Of a DNA stretch of 64,000 bases, positions 1 through 9,700 are shown piece by piece (the first letter of the stretch is position 1; each line of letters starts with the position of its first letter). Location of the stretch: NCBI GenBank assembly GCA_900768685.1, contig CAAGDX010000036.1, positions 1 through 64,000 on the forward strand. The letters run 5' to 3'. The stretch is from Bacteroidales bacterium (GTDB lineage Bacteria; Bacteroidota; Bacteroidia; Bacteroidales; Muribaculaceae). The position numbers and the translations under genes were made by a program. The notes under the pieces were generated by a model. That model ran no database searches. It was given only the letters and a program-made list of their open reading frames with translations, and was not told the DNA's origin.

Positions 1-225
1 GGAGATGCTCGGTTGTGATAGAGACAGTACATGCAAATCCGTTACCACAACCGAACCCCTCCAGGGTTCGATATATGGATGTGAGTCTTTCTATCCCTAC
101 GTTAAGCCTCTCACGAGGCTGAACGCAGGGTTTACCACAACCACGCCCCTCCGGGGCGTGTAGCCCTATCGTATCTCCGACACGATAGGGCTTCCGGTTC
201 ACTCCGCAGTTTGTTTGGATTGATT
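1..225. repeat. Hairpin-mosaic island A (cut by window start)
   Basis: Intergenic DNA made of successive inverted repeats linked by ACCACAAC/GTTGTGGT spacers. Visible stems include GAACCCCTCCAGGGTTC near 53, a GCCTC/GAGGC stem near 107, ACGCCCCTCCGGGGCGT near 143, and a long stem AGCCCTATCGT / ACGATAGGGCT with tip TCC at about 162-191. The same module order recurs at 37.3-37.5 kb and 59.5-59.7 kb. No gene is seen in bases 1-319. Function unknown; see the findings on islands B, C and D. Confidence 0.8.
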
Positions 226-231
226 TAGCAC

Positions 232-336
232 TGCCTCATTATGAATCATGCATTATGAATTATGCATTAAAAAAATGGGACTCTCGACTCTCCCCTGCAA
301 GCTAATTATGCATTATGCATTATGAATTATGCATTG
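232..336. repeat. ATGCATAAT/TTCATAAT array at the 3' end of the metallophosphoesterase gene
   Basis: Two clusters of near-palindromic AT-rich units (ATGCATTATGAATTATGCAT type) flank a short core at about 276-298. The array abuts and slightly overlaps the 3' end of the minus-strand metallophosphoesterase gene. Read on the minus strand the core is followed by a T run, so it may help termination, but its hairpin is weak. The same unit recurs at 28.44, 29.6, 53.7-53.9 and about 56.2 kb, always at gene ends. Confidence 0.7.
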
Positions 337-1504
337 TTATCAGGGTGATTTCCGGGGTGGCACCGATACGGGAGGGGATGAGGACTGTGCCGATGCCGAT
401 GTTTACGTAGAGGTGGCGGGCGAGGCTGTCTGTGTAAAGTCCGCCCCAGGTTTCGTATTTGAGGGCGGAAGGACTGATGCCGAAGACTTCTATCTGCATG
501 GCGTGTGTGTGCCCGGAGAGCGTGAGTGCGATGTTCGCATCCGGATTGTTGCGGATGTCCGAGCACCAGTGAGCGGGATTATGCGTGAGCAGAATTTTGG
601 TTACGGAGTCGGAAACGTCAGCATAAGCCTTTGAGAGTGAGCCGTATGAGGGGAATGGCGGGTCTCCGATATTTTCCACTCCTATCAGGGCTATAGAATC
701 ATTGCCACGGCGGAGGTATGCCGTTTCGTCTGCAAGGAGTTTCCACCCCATATCTCGCAGATATTCAACGAAATACGTGCGGTTTGCCGCTTTTTCCTCC
801 GGCGAATCCCAGTTTACGTAATCGCCATAGTCATGATTGCCGAAAATGGCATAAACGCCGTCTGGAGCGGAAATTCGTGCGAGGGTGCTGCAAAAAGGCT
901 TTATCTCCTCCGCCCGACGGTTCACAAAGTCGCCCGTAAACACCACGAGGTCCGGGTGCAGCGAATTTATGGTTTCCACGATGCGATTTATGTATGTGGT
1001 GTCGCTACCGTAGGTGCCGAGGTGGAGGTCGGAAAACTGTATAAGTCGGTAACCGTCAAAGGCTTGCGGCAGATTTTTCACCGCCACTTCCTGCTCCGTG
1101 ACACTGACGCATTTGCGGTTTACGAGTGCACCCCACCACATTGCCGCAAACAGCACCGCAGCGAGCACAAGTCCCGCTATGCTCACCACTCGTAACTTGT
1201 TGTGACCAAACAACTTGGGCGTTTTTGCCAGCAAGTCTGTGAGTATAAAAAGTATTTTGGGAACGTAGATAGACATGAAGGTGTAAAATGCCCACATTTT
1301 TGCCACTACGAGTGCGTCGCCGGATGAGCGATGCGGAATGAGAATCACCGTCACGATAGTGAGGAATGAAACGGTGGCAAAGATGATGTGAACAATGCGT
1401 AACGCCTTGGATTTGCCGTTTTTACGCAGATTTCTCAGGATATACCCGTCCGTAAGGATACTTACGACAGCCAAAATTATCACTATGACTATCGAAAGCC
1501 TCAC
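320..1504 (-). CDS. Membrane-anchored metallophosphoesterase (YkuE/YaeI-like)
   Basis: A 394-aa protein of the calcineurin-like phosphoesterase superfamily. Four hydrophobic segments fill the N-terminal third (about 1-22, 36-57, 70-91, 106-127), followed by the catalytic domain: DLHLG at 159-163, GDFVN at 191-195, GNHD at 222-225, then LTHNP and SGHTH near the C-terminus. These are the canonical dimetal ligands. Related proteins act on phosphoesters at the membrane, and some cleave UDP-2,3-diacylglucosamine or similar lipids; the substrate here is not predictable. The start is a GTG one base after the upstream acyltransferase stop (TAATGTG), so the two genes are probably co-transcribed and translationally coupled. 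Pairing with an acyltransferase is consistent with an envelope lipid role (inference). Confidence 0.85.
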   Translation of the reverse strand: MRLSIVIVIILAVVSILTDGYILRNLRKNGKSKALRIVHIIFATVSFLTIVTVILIPHRSSGDALVVAKMWAFYTFMSIYVPKILFILTDLLAKTPKLFGHNKLRVVSIAGLVLAAVLFAAMWWGALVNRKCVSVTEQEVAVKNLPQAFDGYRLIQFSDLHLGTYGSDTTYINRIVETINSLHPDLVVFTGDFVNRRAEEIKPFCSTLARISAPDGVYAIFGNHDYGDYVNWDSPEEKAANRTYFVEYLRDMGWKLLADETAYLRRGNDSIALIGVENIGDPPFPSYGSLSKAYADVSDSVTKILLTHNPAHWCSDIRNNPDANIALTLSGHTHAMQIEVFGISPSALKYETWGGLYTDSLARHLYVNIGIGTVLIPSRIGATPEITLITMHNS

Positions 1505-1505
1505 A

Positions 1506-2660
1506 TTATTCTATATTAAGGTGGTTACGGAGCGGATTGGCATACATTTCCAGGATAGCATTACGCATAAAGGCGTATTCTTCCTCCGTAATGTCCTTAG
1601 CATCAACGCGATGCACCTGTTTGTCAACGTATTGCAGCACGTTGTTTCGCTCCGTTTCCGTGTATTTGTCCGCAAAGCGATTTTTGCCCTCAAGGAGATC
1701 GAAAGAGATGTAATTTATGGGGAAGAAACGGTAAGCGGAATGGATGGCGTTGTCTATAAGCGAGCATACGTGCTTTACGAAGTCCGCATTGCTGATGTCT
1801 TGCGGCAAAGCCTTCAATGCAGGCGTAATACACTGTCCCACAGCGAAATGAACCTTACCTTTATAACCCTTTATACCCGTTTCCATGCTGAAAAGGTCGT
1901 CACGTTTGCTCTTTTTGAAGTCCGGGTCACGGCGGCGATAAAGAAATTCGCGAGCCTTGAGGTAGTCATTCGGGTCGTACTCGTAAGTGATAGACGTAGG
2001 CATGAGGTTTGTTTCCTCGATGTTTTGTCGCAGCGAGCCTCCGCCTGCAAGTCCGAGCATCTTTATGAGGCTCTCCTGTGTGCGGTCGTTGGAATCCTTG
2101 CACCTACCCTCACGCTGTGCAATCCAGATAGACTGCTTTTTCTGCGTGATAGCGAAGTGGATATAAGCGGAGAGGTGCTTAGCCGCCTCAAAAGCCTGAC
2201 GGAGTTTGAGGTTACGGCGAACGATAAAACTCTTATTGAGGCGAACGAGGTCCGTAATCCAGTCATAAATGAGGAGGTTATCGCCGATAGCAATCTCGGT
2301 GGTAGGCACACCGGCACGGATAAATCCGAGGTTAAGGAAAGACGCATCAAGCACGATGTCGCGGTGATTGGTAATCACGGTGTATGAGCAGTTGCGGTCG
2401 TAGTTCTCCACACCACTCATAGTCACGCCTGCGGTGGTGCCTTTTTCGAGTTGTTCCAGGAAAGGGAGCATGATGATTTTCTGGAAGTCGTCGCGGTTTT
2501 CAATCTTGAGAAGATTCTTCGTAAACGCCTGATAGTCAAGCCCCGGCATAATAGCCGTCAACACGTTCCGGAAGCCCGGTTCCTTGATAAGGGAGGCAAT
2601 TTTAGGGTGGAACATATCGTTGTCATACGGAGCAATATCTAAGAAATCTTCTGTTGTCAT
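1506..2660 (-). CDS. Glycerolipid acyltransferase (PlsC/PlsB-type, Bacteroidota family)
   Basis: A 384-aa soluble-looking acyltransferase. The catalytic H(X4)D box is NHRDIVLD at 98-105, preceded by a phosphate-acyltransferase-like strand (SYTVIT). Later conserved blocks are FIVRR and IWIAQREGR, the counterpart of the substrate-binding glycine/arginine block of glycerol-3-phosphate acyltransferases. The expected reaction is transfer of an acyl chain to a glycerol-phosphate backbone during phospholipid synthesis. It is longer than the roughly 250-aa PlsC proteins, with N- and C-terminal extensions. It is the first gene of a two-gene minus-strand unit with the metallophosphoesterase. A minus-strand -7 box (TATCTTTG) lies at 2686-2693. 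Acyl acceptor uncertain. Confidence 0.8.
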   Translation of the reverse strand: MTTEDFLDIAPYDNDMFHPKIASLIKEPGFRNVLTAIMPGLDYQAFTKNLLKIENRDDFQKIIMLPFLEQLEKGTTAGVTMSGVENYDRNCSYTVITNHRDIVLDASFLNLGFIRAGVPTTEIAIGDNLLIYDWITDLVRLNKSFIVRRNLKLRQAFEAAKHLSAYIHFAITQKKQSIWIAQREGRCKDSNDRTQESLIKMLGLAGGGSLRQNIEETNLMPTSITYEYDPNDYLKAREFLYRRRDPDFKKSKRDDLFSMETGIKGYKGKVHFAVGQCITPALKALPQDISNADFVKHVCSLIDNAIHSAYRFFPINYISFDLLEGKNRFADKYTETERNNVLQYVDKQVHRVDAKDITEEEYAFMRNAILEMYANPLRNHLNIE

Positions 2661-2685
2661 GTCATAAAAATGTAAGATTGATTTA

Positions 2686-2693
2686 CAAAGATA
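2686..2693 (-). promoter_or_regulatory. Bacteroidota -7 box of the acyltransferase gene
   Basis: Read on the minus strand this is TATCTTTG, a match to TAnnTTTG, 26 bases upstream of the start codon. I see no clear TTTG -33 element at the usual 19-21 base spacing. Confidence 0.55.
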
Positions 2694-2760
2694 AACATAA
2701 AAACCATATCGGTGTCCTTTTTCCGCAGTTATTTAACAATATTATACATTTATTTAACAC

Positions 2761-2962
2761 TTTTAGGGCAAAGAGTCAAGAGTCAAGGGTCAAGAGTCAA
2801 GGGTCCACCTGTAGTGCCGTGGCATGCCACGGCTTCTGAAACGAGGCAGTGAGGCAGTCAAGGGTCCTCGGAGAACTCCGAGAATCCAATTAGTCCAATT
2901 AGGCTTATTAGTCCAATTCCGAGTACTCTGAGAACTCCGAGCACTCTCTCATTTGCTCAAAT
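2761..2962. repeat. Small repeat island: GTCAAG repeats, palindrome, 9-bp array
   Basis: Part of the 443-bp gap between the acyltransferase and the first DUF4143 gene. In order: AGAGTCAAG/AGGGTCAAG direct repeats (about 2769-2804), a perfect 18-bp palindrome GCCGTGGCATGCCACGGC (2816-2833), a CTCGGAG-AA-CTCCGAG hairpin (about 2867-2882), a 9-bp array of the TCCAATTAG type (2885-2920), and ACTCTGAGAACTCCGAGCAC. These blocks also border the large islands B and C. No gene seen. Confidence 0.75.
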
Positions 2963-3058
2963 CACACTTTTAAGGACGAAAAAATGCAAAATTCTACACT
3001 TTTACGGACTAAAAAATGTGAAATATTACATTTTTAAGGACTAAAAAGTGTTGTGACT
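2963..3058 (+). repeat. Three tandem 32-bp repeats upstream of a DUF4143 ATPase gene
   Basis: Units at 2963-2994, 2995-3026 and 3027-3058, each of the form (T/C)ACA(C/T)TTTTA(A/C)GGAC followed by an A-rich arm and TG(T/C). Each unit is itself an imperfect inverted repeat: CACTTTT and AAAAxTGTG arms around GGAC. There are no spacers, so this is not a CRISPR array. The last unit contains the TTG (3051-3053) that serves as -33 element for the -7 box at 3072-3079. Confidence 0.9.
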
Positions 3059-3079
3059 GAGAAAAAATTTGTATTTTTG
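3051..3079 (+). promoter_or_regulatory. Promoter of the first DUF4143 ATPase gene
   Basis: TTG at 3051-3053 and TATTTTTG at 3072-3079, 18 bases apart, ending 24 bases before the ATG. The -33 element is embedded in the last tandem repeat. Confidence 0.75.
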
Positions 3080-3103
3080 CAGCAGTGAAAAACGTGTAAC
3101 CAC

Positions 3104-4402
3104 ATGAAAAGAAGTGCTTTAATACAATTAGAAGAGTGGAAAAACCGCAAAATTCGGAAACCACTGATAATAAAAGGAGCAAGACAGGTAGGAAAAACCT
3201 GGCTTATGCTTGAATTTGCTCGCACGGCATTTACAAAATTCGTGTATGTGAATTTTGAGGAAGATGAAGTGCTGAACCACGTTTTTGAAAATGATTTTGA
3301 CACAGAGCGAATAATAAATGCCATCAGTCTCCGCAAAAATGTGGATATTGATGCCGATACCCTTATAATTTTTGATGAAATCCAGGCTGCACGTCGCGGT
3401 GTGATGTCGCTCAAATATTTTTGCGAAAAAGCACCGCAGTATTATATTATCGCCGCCGGTTCTCTGCTTGGCATATCCATCCACAAAGGAGACTCCTTCC
3501 CCGTTGGCAAAGTGGAGTTTTTGAATCTGTACCCTATGAATTTCCGTGAATTTCTTTTGGCAACGGGAAAAGACAAATTTGTAGAAATAATAGAAAAACA
3601 GGATTGGCAACTGGTGGCAATGGTAAAAGATAAATTGATACGTTGCCTGAAAGAATACTATATCGTGGGTGGCATGCCGGAAGCTGTGAAAAGTTTTGCA
3701 GAAACAGGTGATTTTGAGGAAGTAAGACGCATCCAGGCAAACATTTTGCTAACATACGAGAGCGATTTTTCCAAACATGCTCCGGCAAACGAGGTGCCGC
3801 GAATAGTAATGGTGTGGAACAGCATCACGGCACAGCTTGCAAAAGAAAACCGCAAATTTATTTACGGCATGCTTCGTCACGGAGCAAGAGCAAAGGAATT
3901 TGAGTTGGCACTGGAGTGGCTGAAGGATTCCGGGCTTATAAGCATAGTGAAACGCACCAAAAAAGGAGAATTGCCGCTGAATGCATTTGAAGATTTTTCT
4001 TCATTCAAGGTATTTCTATTAGATATAGGTCTGATGACGGCAATAAATAAGCTTCCGGCAGAAACAGTGCTGAATGGCAATGAAATTTTTTCCACTTTCC
4101 GCGGTGCACTCACGGAGCAATACGTTTGCCAGCAGTTAGTAGGGGCTGTGGATATGCTTTACTATTGGTCCGCGGATAATTCACAAGGCGAAATAGATTT
4201 TCTGGTGCAAAACGGCGGTGTGGTCATTCCGGTGGAAGTGAAAGCGGAAGAAAATCTCAAGGCAAAAAGTCTTGCCGCTTTTGTGGCAAAAAATCCATCA
4301 CTTCACGGACTTAGGCTGTCAATGTCAGACTATAGGGAGCAGGACTGGATGGCAAATGTGCCGCTGTATGGTGTATTTTCCATTTTCCCGGAGAAACATT
4401 AA
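3104..4402 (+). CDS. AAA-family ATPase with C-terminal DUF4143 (AAA_14/DUF4143)
   Basis: A 432-aa protein. N-terminal P-loop: Walker A GARQVGKT at 25-32, Walker B IIFDEIQ with D91/E92, and an AAGS sensor-like block at 117-120. The C-terminal half matches the DUF4143 pattern and carries a PD-(D/E)XK-like core: GEIDF (D365) and PVEVK (E378, K380). This is a very common Bacteroidota family of unproven function; the nuclease-like core suggests nucleic-acid binding or cleavage (inference). It stands alone, with its own promoter fed by three tandem repeats. A relative at 50199-51539 has the same D-x12-E-x-K spacing and its own, unrelated repeats. Nothing looks truncated. Confidence 0.85.
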   Translation: MKRSALIQLEEWKNRKIRKPLIIKGARQVGKTWLMLEFARTAFTKFVYVNFEEDEVLNHVFENDFDTERIINAISLRKNVDIDADTLIIFDEIQAARRGVMSLKYFCEKAPQYYIIAAGSLLGISIHKGDSFPVGKVEFLNLYPMNFREFLLATGKDKFVEIIEKQDWQLVAMVKDKLIRCLKEYYIVGGMPEAVKSFAETGDFEEVRRIQANILLTYESDFSKHAPANEVPRIVMVWNSITAQLAKENRKFIYGMLRHGARAKEFELALEWLKDSGLISIVKRTKKGELPLNAFEDFSSFKVFLLDIGLMTAINKLPAETVLNGNEIFSTFRGALTEQYVCQQLVGAVDMLYYWSADNSQGEIDFLVQNGGVVIPVEVKAEENLKAKSLAAFVAKNPSLHGLRLSMSDYREQDWMANVPLYGVFSIFPEKH

Positions 4403-4451
4403 ATTTTTATTAAATTTTTACTTTGCTTCTGTTTCGCGTGGTGCAAATAGT

Positions 4452-4459
4452 TATCTTTG
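4452..4459 (+). promoter_or_regulatory. -7 box of the two-component operon
   Basis: TATCTTTG followed by C, matching TAnnTTTG, 26 bases before the response regulator ATG. The -33 region (TTTG at 4422-4425 or TTTC at 4432-4435) has imperfect spacing. Confidence 0.55.
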
Positions 4460-4485
4460 CAAGTGAATCATAAACAATTTCATTT

Positions 4486-5181
4486 ATGAAAGTAGCGAAA
4501 ATACTCGTGGTAGATGACGAGGAGACACTGTGTGAAGTACTGAAATTCAATCTTGAAATTGCCGGATACGACGTAGATGTGGCACACAGTGCGGAAGAAG
4601 CACTGCAGATGACACCTTTATCTCAGTGGAACCTTATCCTCCTGGACGTGATGATGGGGCAAATGAGCGGTTTCGCTTTTGCCCGACACCTCAAGGCTGA
4701 TGACGCCACAAAACACATCCCAATTATCTTCCTAACCGCCAAAGACAACGAAGACGATATGGTGGCAGGACTGAATATCGGTGCCGACGACTATATCTAC
4801 AAACCTTACACTATCCGCAACGTCCTCACAAGAGTAAATGCCGTGCTGCGACGCGTAAACGGCACTCCGGAGAACGAAAAGGTTCCGGAAAACGTTGTAA
4901 CAATAGAGAATATGACTATCGACAACACTTCCAAAACTATCTATATCGACAACGAAGAAATAAAAATGCCCAAAAAAGAGTTTGAAATCCTCAATCTCCT
5001 GGCTTCAAACCCCGGCAGAATTTTTTCTCGCGACGAAATTATCGCTAAAGTGTGGGAAGACAACGTGATAGTGGTGGATAGAGTTGTTGATGTGAACATT
5101 ACTCGACTGAGAAAAAAATTAGGTAATATCGGTAATAAAATAATCACTCGCTCCGGTTATGGCTATGGACTCGAACTATAG
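4486..5181 (+). CDS. OmpR/PhoB-family response regulator (RprY-like)
   Basis: A 231-aa regulator. Receiver domain 1-120: acidic pair D10-D11, phospho-acceptor D54 (LLDVMM), and the conserved lysine in YKPY near 105. The C-terminal winged helix (about 135-231) includes KEFEILNLLASNPGRIFSR and VDVNITRLRKKLG, typical of OmpR-type DNA binding. It should be phosphorylated by the kinase encoded immediately downstream, whose start overlaps its 3' end by 23 bases. The overall look matches Bacteroides RprY, but orthology was not tested. Target genes cannot be inferred. Confidence 0.88.
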   Translation: MKVAKILVVDDEETLCEVLKFNLEIAGYDVDVAHSAEEALQMTPLSQWNLILLDVMMGQMSGFAFARHLKADDATKHIPIIFLTAKDNEDDMVAGLNIGADDYIYKPYTIRNVLTRVNAVLRRVNGTPENEKVPENVVTIENMTIDNTSKTIYIDNEEIKMPKKEFEILNLLASNPGRIFSRDEIIAKVWEDNVIVVDRVVDVNITRLRKKLGNIGNKIITRSGYGYGLEL

Positions 5182-6604
5182 ATTTTCTTATCATTTACGC
5201 CTTTTTGCCCTGCTTATTTTTGTTTCATGGGCTATGGTGGCTTGCTTCATCGGCTACCAGTATTATAGGGAAAAGCACATAAAGGTGGAGAGCATAGACA
5301 ATATGCTCCAACTTAACAATTCGCATATCCTTGACGTGATTGACACTCAAAGTGCAGGTATTGAGGAACTTAAACGCCTGGACTTGCCACAAAAAGACCT
5401 GCGAATCACAGTTTTGGACCTGAAGGGCAATATCCTCTACGACAATGCCGCAAACGGAGATGCCGTGAAGGATAATCACCTCTCTCGCCCGGAAATCGCC
5501 GCCGCACTGAAAGACGGCAAGGGCTACACGGTGCAAAGACTCTCACAAACGGTTGACGAAACATATTTTTACTCTGCCACAAAGGGCAAAAATTACGTTG
5601 TTCGCAGTGCCGTGCCATACAATCACTCACTGAAACAACTCCTCTCCTCCGACGGCACTTTCCTCTGGATAATGATAGGTATCACGCTCGTTTTCAGCCT
5701 TATAAGTTATTTCATCACCAAGCGTGCCGGACAGGTTATCCGTCGCTTGAACGATTTTGCCGCCCGTGCGGAAAAGGGCGAACGAATTTATGCCGATGAT
5801 GCCTTTCCAAACAACGAGTTAGGTTCCATTTCCAGCCATATCGTGCGGCTGTATTCTCGTCTCCAGGAAGCAAATCTGGAGCGTGACCGCCAGCATGAAA
5901 TTGCCCTACATGAGGAGCAGGAAAAAATCCGAATAAAACGCCAACTTACAAACAATATAAACCACGAACTTAAAACGCCCGTTGCCGCTATTCAGGTATG
6001 CCTTGAAACCGTTTTGGAGCATCCGGAACTCGACGAGGAGAAGAAAAACGATTTTCTGCAGCGTTGCTACGAAAATACCGCTCGCTTGCGTTCGCTCCTT
6101 GATGATGTTTCACTCATCACGCGTATGGAAGACGGCTCGCAAGCCATTGATATGGCAACTCTGGACCTCGCAGAGACTATCCAAGATACCGTTGACGAAT
6201 CTAAACTGGCACATCCGGACTCAAGTATGGCTATAAACGTGGAAATGCCGCAGGGCAAAACTGCTGTGAAAGGCAATGCGTCTATTCTCCAATCCGTGTT
6301 TAGAAACTTGATAGACAACGCAATAGCATATTCCGGCGGTACGGAGATAGATATCAATGTGGCAGACATCGGTGACTATATTTCCGTCACTTTCAGCGAT
6401 AACGGCGTAGGCGTGGAAGAAAGCCATTTGCCGCATCTCTTCGAGCGTTTTTACAGGATAGACAAAGGTCGCTCCAGAAAACTCGGTGGCACCGGTTTAG
6501 GCTTGTCTATCGTTAAAAATGCCGTTATTCTCCACGGAGGAACAATTGAAGCCGTAAATCGCCGCGGAGGTGGACTTGAATTCCGATTTACGATTAAAAA
6601 ATAA
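5159..6604 (+). CDS. Membrane sensor histidine kinase (RprX-like)
   Basis: A 481-aa kinase. TM1 at about 15-32, a periplasmic sensor of about 130 residues, TM2 at about 167-187, a linker/HAMP-like and coiled region (190-260), the dimerisation H-box NNINHELKTP with phospho-acceptor H269, then ATPase boxes N (SVFRNLIDNAIAYSGG), G1 (FSDNGVGV) and G2 (GGTGLGLSIVKN). It would autophosphorylate in response to an unknown envelope signal and pass phosphate to the upstream regulator. The overlap with that gene implies coupled translation. ATG at 5159 and ATG at 5165 are equally possible starts. Confidence 0.88.
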   Translation: MAMDSNYRFSYHLRLFALLIFVSWAMVACFIGYQYYREKHIKVESIDNMLQLNNSHILDVIDTQSAGIEELKRLDLPQKDLRITVLDLKGNILYDNAANGDAVKDNHLSRPEIAAALKDGKGYTVQRLSQTVDETYFYSATKGKNYVVRSAVPYNHSLKQLLSSDGTFLWIMIGITLVFSLISYFITKRAGQVIRRLNDFAARAEKGERIYADDAFPNNELGSISSHIVRLYSRLQEANLERDRQHEIALHEEQEKIRIKRQLTNNINHELKTPVAAIQVCLETVLEHPELDEEKKNDFLQRCYENTARLRSLLDDVSLITRMEDGSQAIDMATLDLAETIQDTVDESKLAHPDSSMAINVEMPQGKTAVKGNASILQSVFRNLIDNAIAYSGGTEIDINVADIGDYISVTFSDNGVGVEESHLPHLFERFYRIDKGRSRKLGGTGLGLSIVKNAVILHGGTIEAVNRRGGGLEFRFTIKK

Positions 6605-6632
6605 GATTAGAAGATTAAAATTGAATAGAAAA

Positions 6633-6672
6633 TCAGCCAAGATGCATATTTGATGAATTGCATCTTGGCTGA
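6633..6672. terminator. Bidirectional terminator between convergent genes
   Basis: Inverted repeat with 14-base arms TCAGCCAAGATGCA (6633-6646) and TGCATCTTGGCTGA (6659-6672). It lies between the histidine kinase and GH43 3' ends and is A-rich before and A/T-rich after, so it can serve both strands. Confidence 0.8.
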
Positions 6673-6748
6673 AAATTTATGGGATTTTAGCTAAGGTAGC
6701 TATTTTATCTATCGTGACTAAATTAGCTATAATAGCAGATTTTTCCGC

Positions 6749-9700
6749 TTATCGGAGGATTACCTTTGCAGCATTTACTTTGCCTTCAGTGGAGATGACT
6801 TTGACGATGTAAAGTCCGCGGAGGGCGGTGACGTCTATTGTTTGTTCACCGGCATTGCGGGCAACGAGAATGCCTGCGGCATTGTAAAGTTCTATTTCTG
6901 CGGCTTCAACGCCAATCACTGCGAGAGTGTTTGCGTCTGCAATGATGCCAAACTGCGGTGCAACATCATCTTCAATGCTTTCTGCTGAGTCTGAGCTCTT
7001 TACACCATTGTATGTCCAGTAACCGAGACCTTGGAGAGTACTTAAGAACCAAACGTCAAGGACTTGATTATCATTGCGTTTCTGAACAAGGATGTTCTGG
7101 TTACGCTGTCCATTTGCAGTTCCTGTTCCGAAACCATCTGCAGGATATTTTGCAATTGGAGCTTCCGCTGCTGCAAATCCGCTTGTGACGTTAGAGAGTG
7201 TGAACTGACCGCCCTTTGTATTGCCAGCAACGGAGTATGTTCCTGCAAGTGCGTATTTCTTTGAACCAAAGTCAAATACGTTGATTGCAGCACCGTAAAG
7301 GTTATTTCCACAAGTGTTTGCTTGCATCTGTTCTATCATCTTTCCGTCTGAGCCGAAGAGTGCAGGATAAGCATCTTTGCTTGCAACGTAAATGTTGCCG
7401 TTTCCTGCATCTTGAACTACTGCAGAACCGCGACCGTCACCAACTGTAAAGGCAGTTGTGCCGTCTGCCTTGTAAAGAGCGAGTTTATTGACGGTGTTGC
7501 TGATTGTTCCGCCGCTTACATTAAAGTAAATAAGGTTATTTGTAGTTTGGTCTGATGTCCAGATACGTCCGCTGTTGAGGTCGCCTGTGTATGAGATTTG
7601 GTTACCCATAGCACTTGTGCAGTGAGTACCTGCCTCAAGTTGAAGTGCAACAACCGGAGCGGAAGTGTCGCTATCCCAACGGTAAATCTTGAAGATATTT
7701 GTGGAAGCAGCTACATTTGAAACAAAGATTTTGCCTCCAACTGCCACGATACCTGAAAGTTTGAAAACGCCTTCGCTTACTCCGGTGACATCAAGATTGC
7801 CCTTCAGTTCGCCTGTGTAAGCATCAAGAATCTTGATTTCCTGAGCTCCGGTGCTTGAGAGCACAACATACAGTTTGCCGTCTTGGAAAGCGATGCTGCG
7901 AGCGTATGGTTGAGAACCGTCTGCCCAAGAAGTATTTGTCCATACTTGCGTGAGTTCTGTGATGTTATCGTCAAAATATGTTGGAGAGTTGCTTTTTCCG
8001 TTTAGCGTAACTGTCACATCATCAGCGCCTTCGGATGTAAGTGTGAGAGTAGCGGTGTGAGTTCCGACAACCTTCGGAGCGTAAGTAATGTTCACGCTAC
8101 CGCCGTCTTTTGTGAGAGTGCTTGTGGAGAGAGTGAAATAGTCGGCATTGTCACCGGAGAGTGCAAGTGAAATGTCACCGGTGAGCGAAATTGCACTCAC
8201 TGCGAGTGATTTTTCCGTGGTGCTGCCGGTTGTGGTTTCAAAATCAACGGAATTTGCGGCAGGAATTATGTGTGAGCCGAGAGGGAGAATAGGACTTGGA
8301 TTTGTCTGTGGCACAGTGCCGTATGTGAAATATGCCATACCGTGAGTGGTGGAGCAAACCCATGCTTCAATGTAGTTTGAGCCGTCCGTGTTAATCATCA
8401 CGTCACCCGTGCCGTTAGTATTGCGGGTATCGTTTCCGAGACCGTCGGCAGGCCATTCGCCAACGTATGAATTTGAGCTGTAATTGCCTGAATTATCAAT
8501 AATTAGCCTCATGCGTCCGCCCTTGTAAGTAGAATTGCTGTCACCTGCAGTGCGGTCGTTGAATTTGAGGTTTACGGCATATTTTTGACCTTTGAAGTAA
8601 AATTCGTGGTGACATGAGCCCCAAGTTTCACCCGTAGGAATTTCAATAGTGCGTTTTACTACATTGTCACCGGAAAATTGGAAGAATGAAGGTGCACTTA
8701 AAAGGCCGTCAATCCACCATACGCCGCCGTTTGGATAAGAACGAACAGAACCTCCGGCATTGAAAGCGGTAGAACCGTCTGTGGTTGTGGTAATGACTTT
8801 ACGAATCCAGTTACCCTCGCCGTCACGGTTAAATTCCACGATTTTTGTTTGAGAATTCGCTGTTGCTGCGAAGTTTAGCCAGAGGTTATTGTCCCAGTTG
8901 CTGTCCGGTGCAATTTCCATACAGTCGCCCAGACGCGGGCAGCCGCTCATGTCCGTGGTTTTGTAAAGGAGATAAGGTGCGGCATTGTCATCGTCCCAAG
9001 CATAGATGCGAAGTTCTTCACCGTCTTTAGCAAGGTTACAAGCCACGATATGACCCTGGAAGCATTTCACGTCGCAGAATTTTAATGTACCACCGGAAAC
9101 GATATCCGTTTCGTTGAGGTTTCCGAGGTCTTCACCTGTCTGTGCATCTATCACTTTGATAGACTGGTGATTATAAACGCAGTACAGTTTGCCGTTTTGG
9201 TAGCAGAAATTTCTTACTGCGGAAGCGTCCCAACCTTTTTGCGTTTTTGTGCCGCGTTTTTGGGAAAGATTCCATTTTTCCTGAAGTCCGCCCGGGAGAT
9301 AGTTGATGCTTGGCTTTGTGCCTGATGCACAAGGAGTTCCGCTACCGAGCACAGGCCAACCGTTGGCGTCCCATGTCACTCTTTCCAAGTAGCATTTACG
9401 TCCTGCGGACTCATTGTTCACGTCATAGCCGTGATACACCATCCAGTCATTGCCGGCATCGTCTTGGATTATTTCCGAGCAGTGACCGGGACCTTTCACA
9501 CGGCTATCTCCAACGAGAATTTTAGAGAAGCCATTATTCAGAGCACTGTTTCCGGACTTGTCGTAGTACGGGCCGAAAAGACTTGTGGAGCGAGCCACAA
9601 CGAGGTGGTATGTACTTTTCAGTCCTTCGCAGCAAGTACCACCGGAACCGATGAGATAATAGTAGCCGTTGCGTTTATGTATGCAAGTACCTTCAATATA

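Noticed and set aside
1395..2387. 330-codon plus-strand frame opposite the acyltransferase
   Set aside because: It mirrors a gene with clear catalytic motifs and has no recognisable domain of its own.
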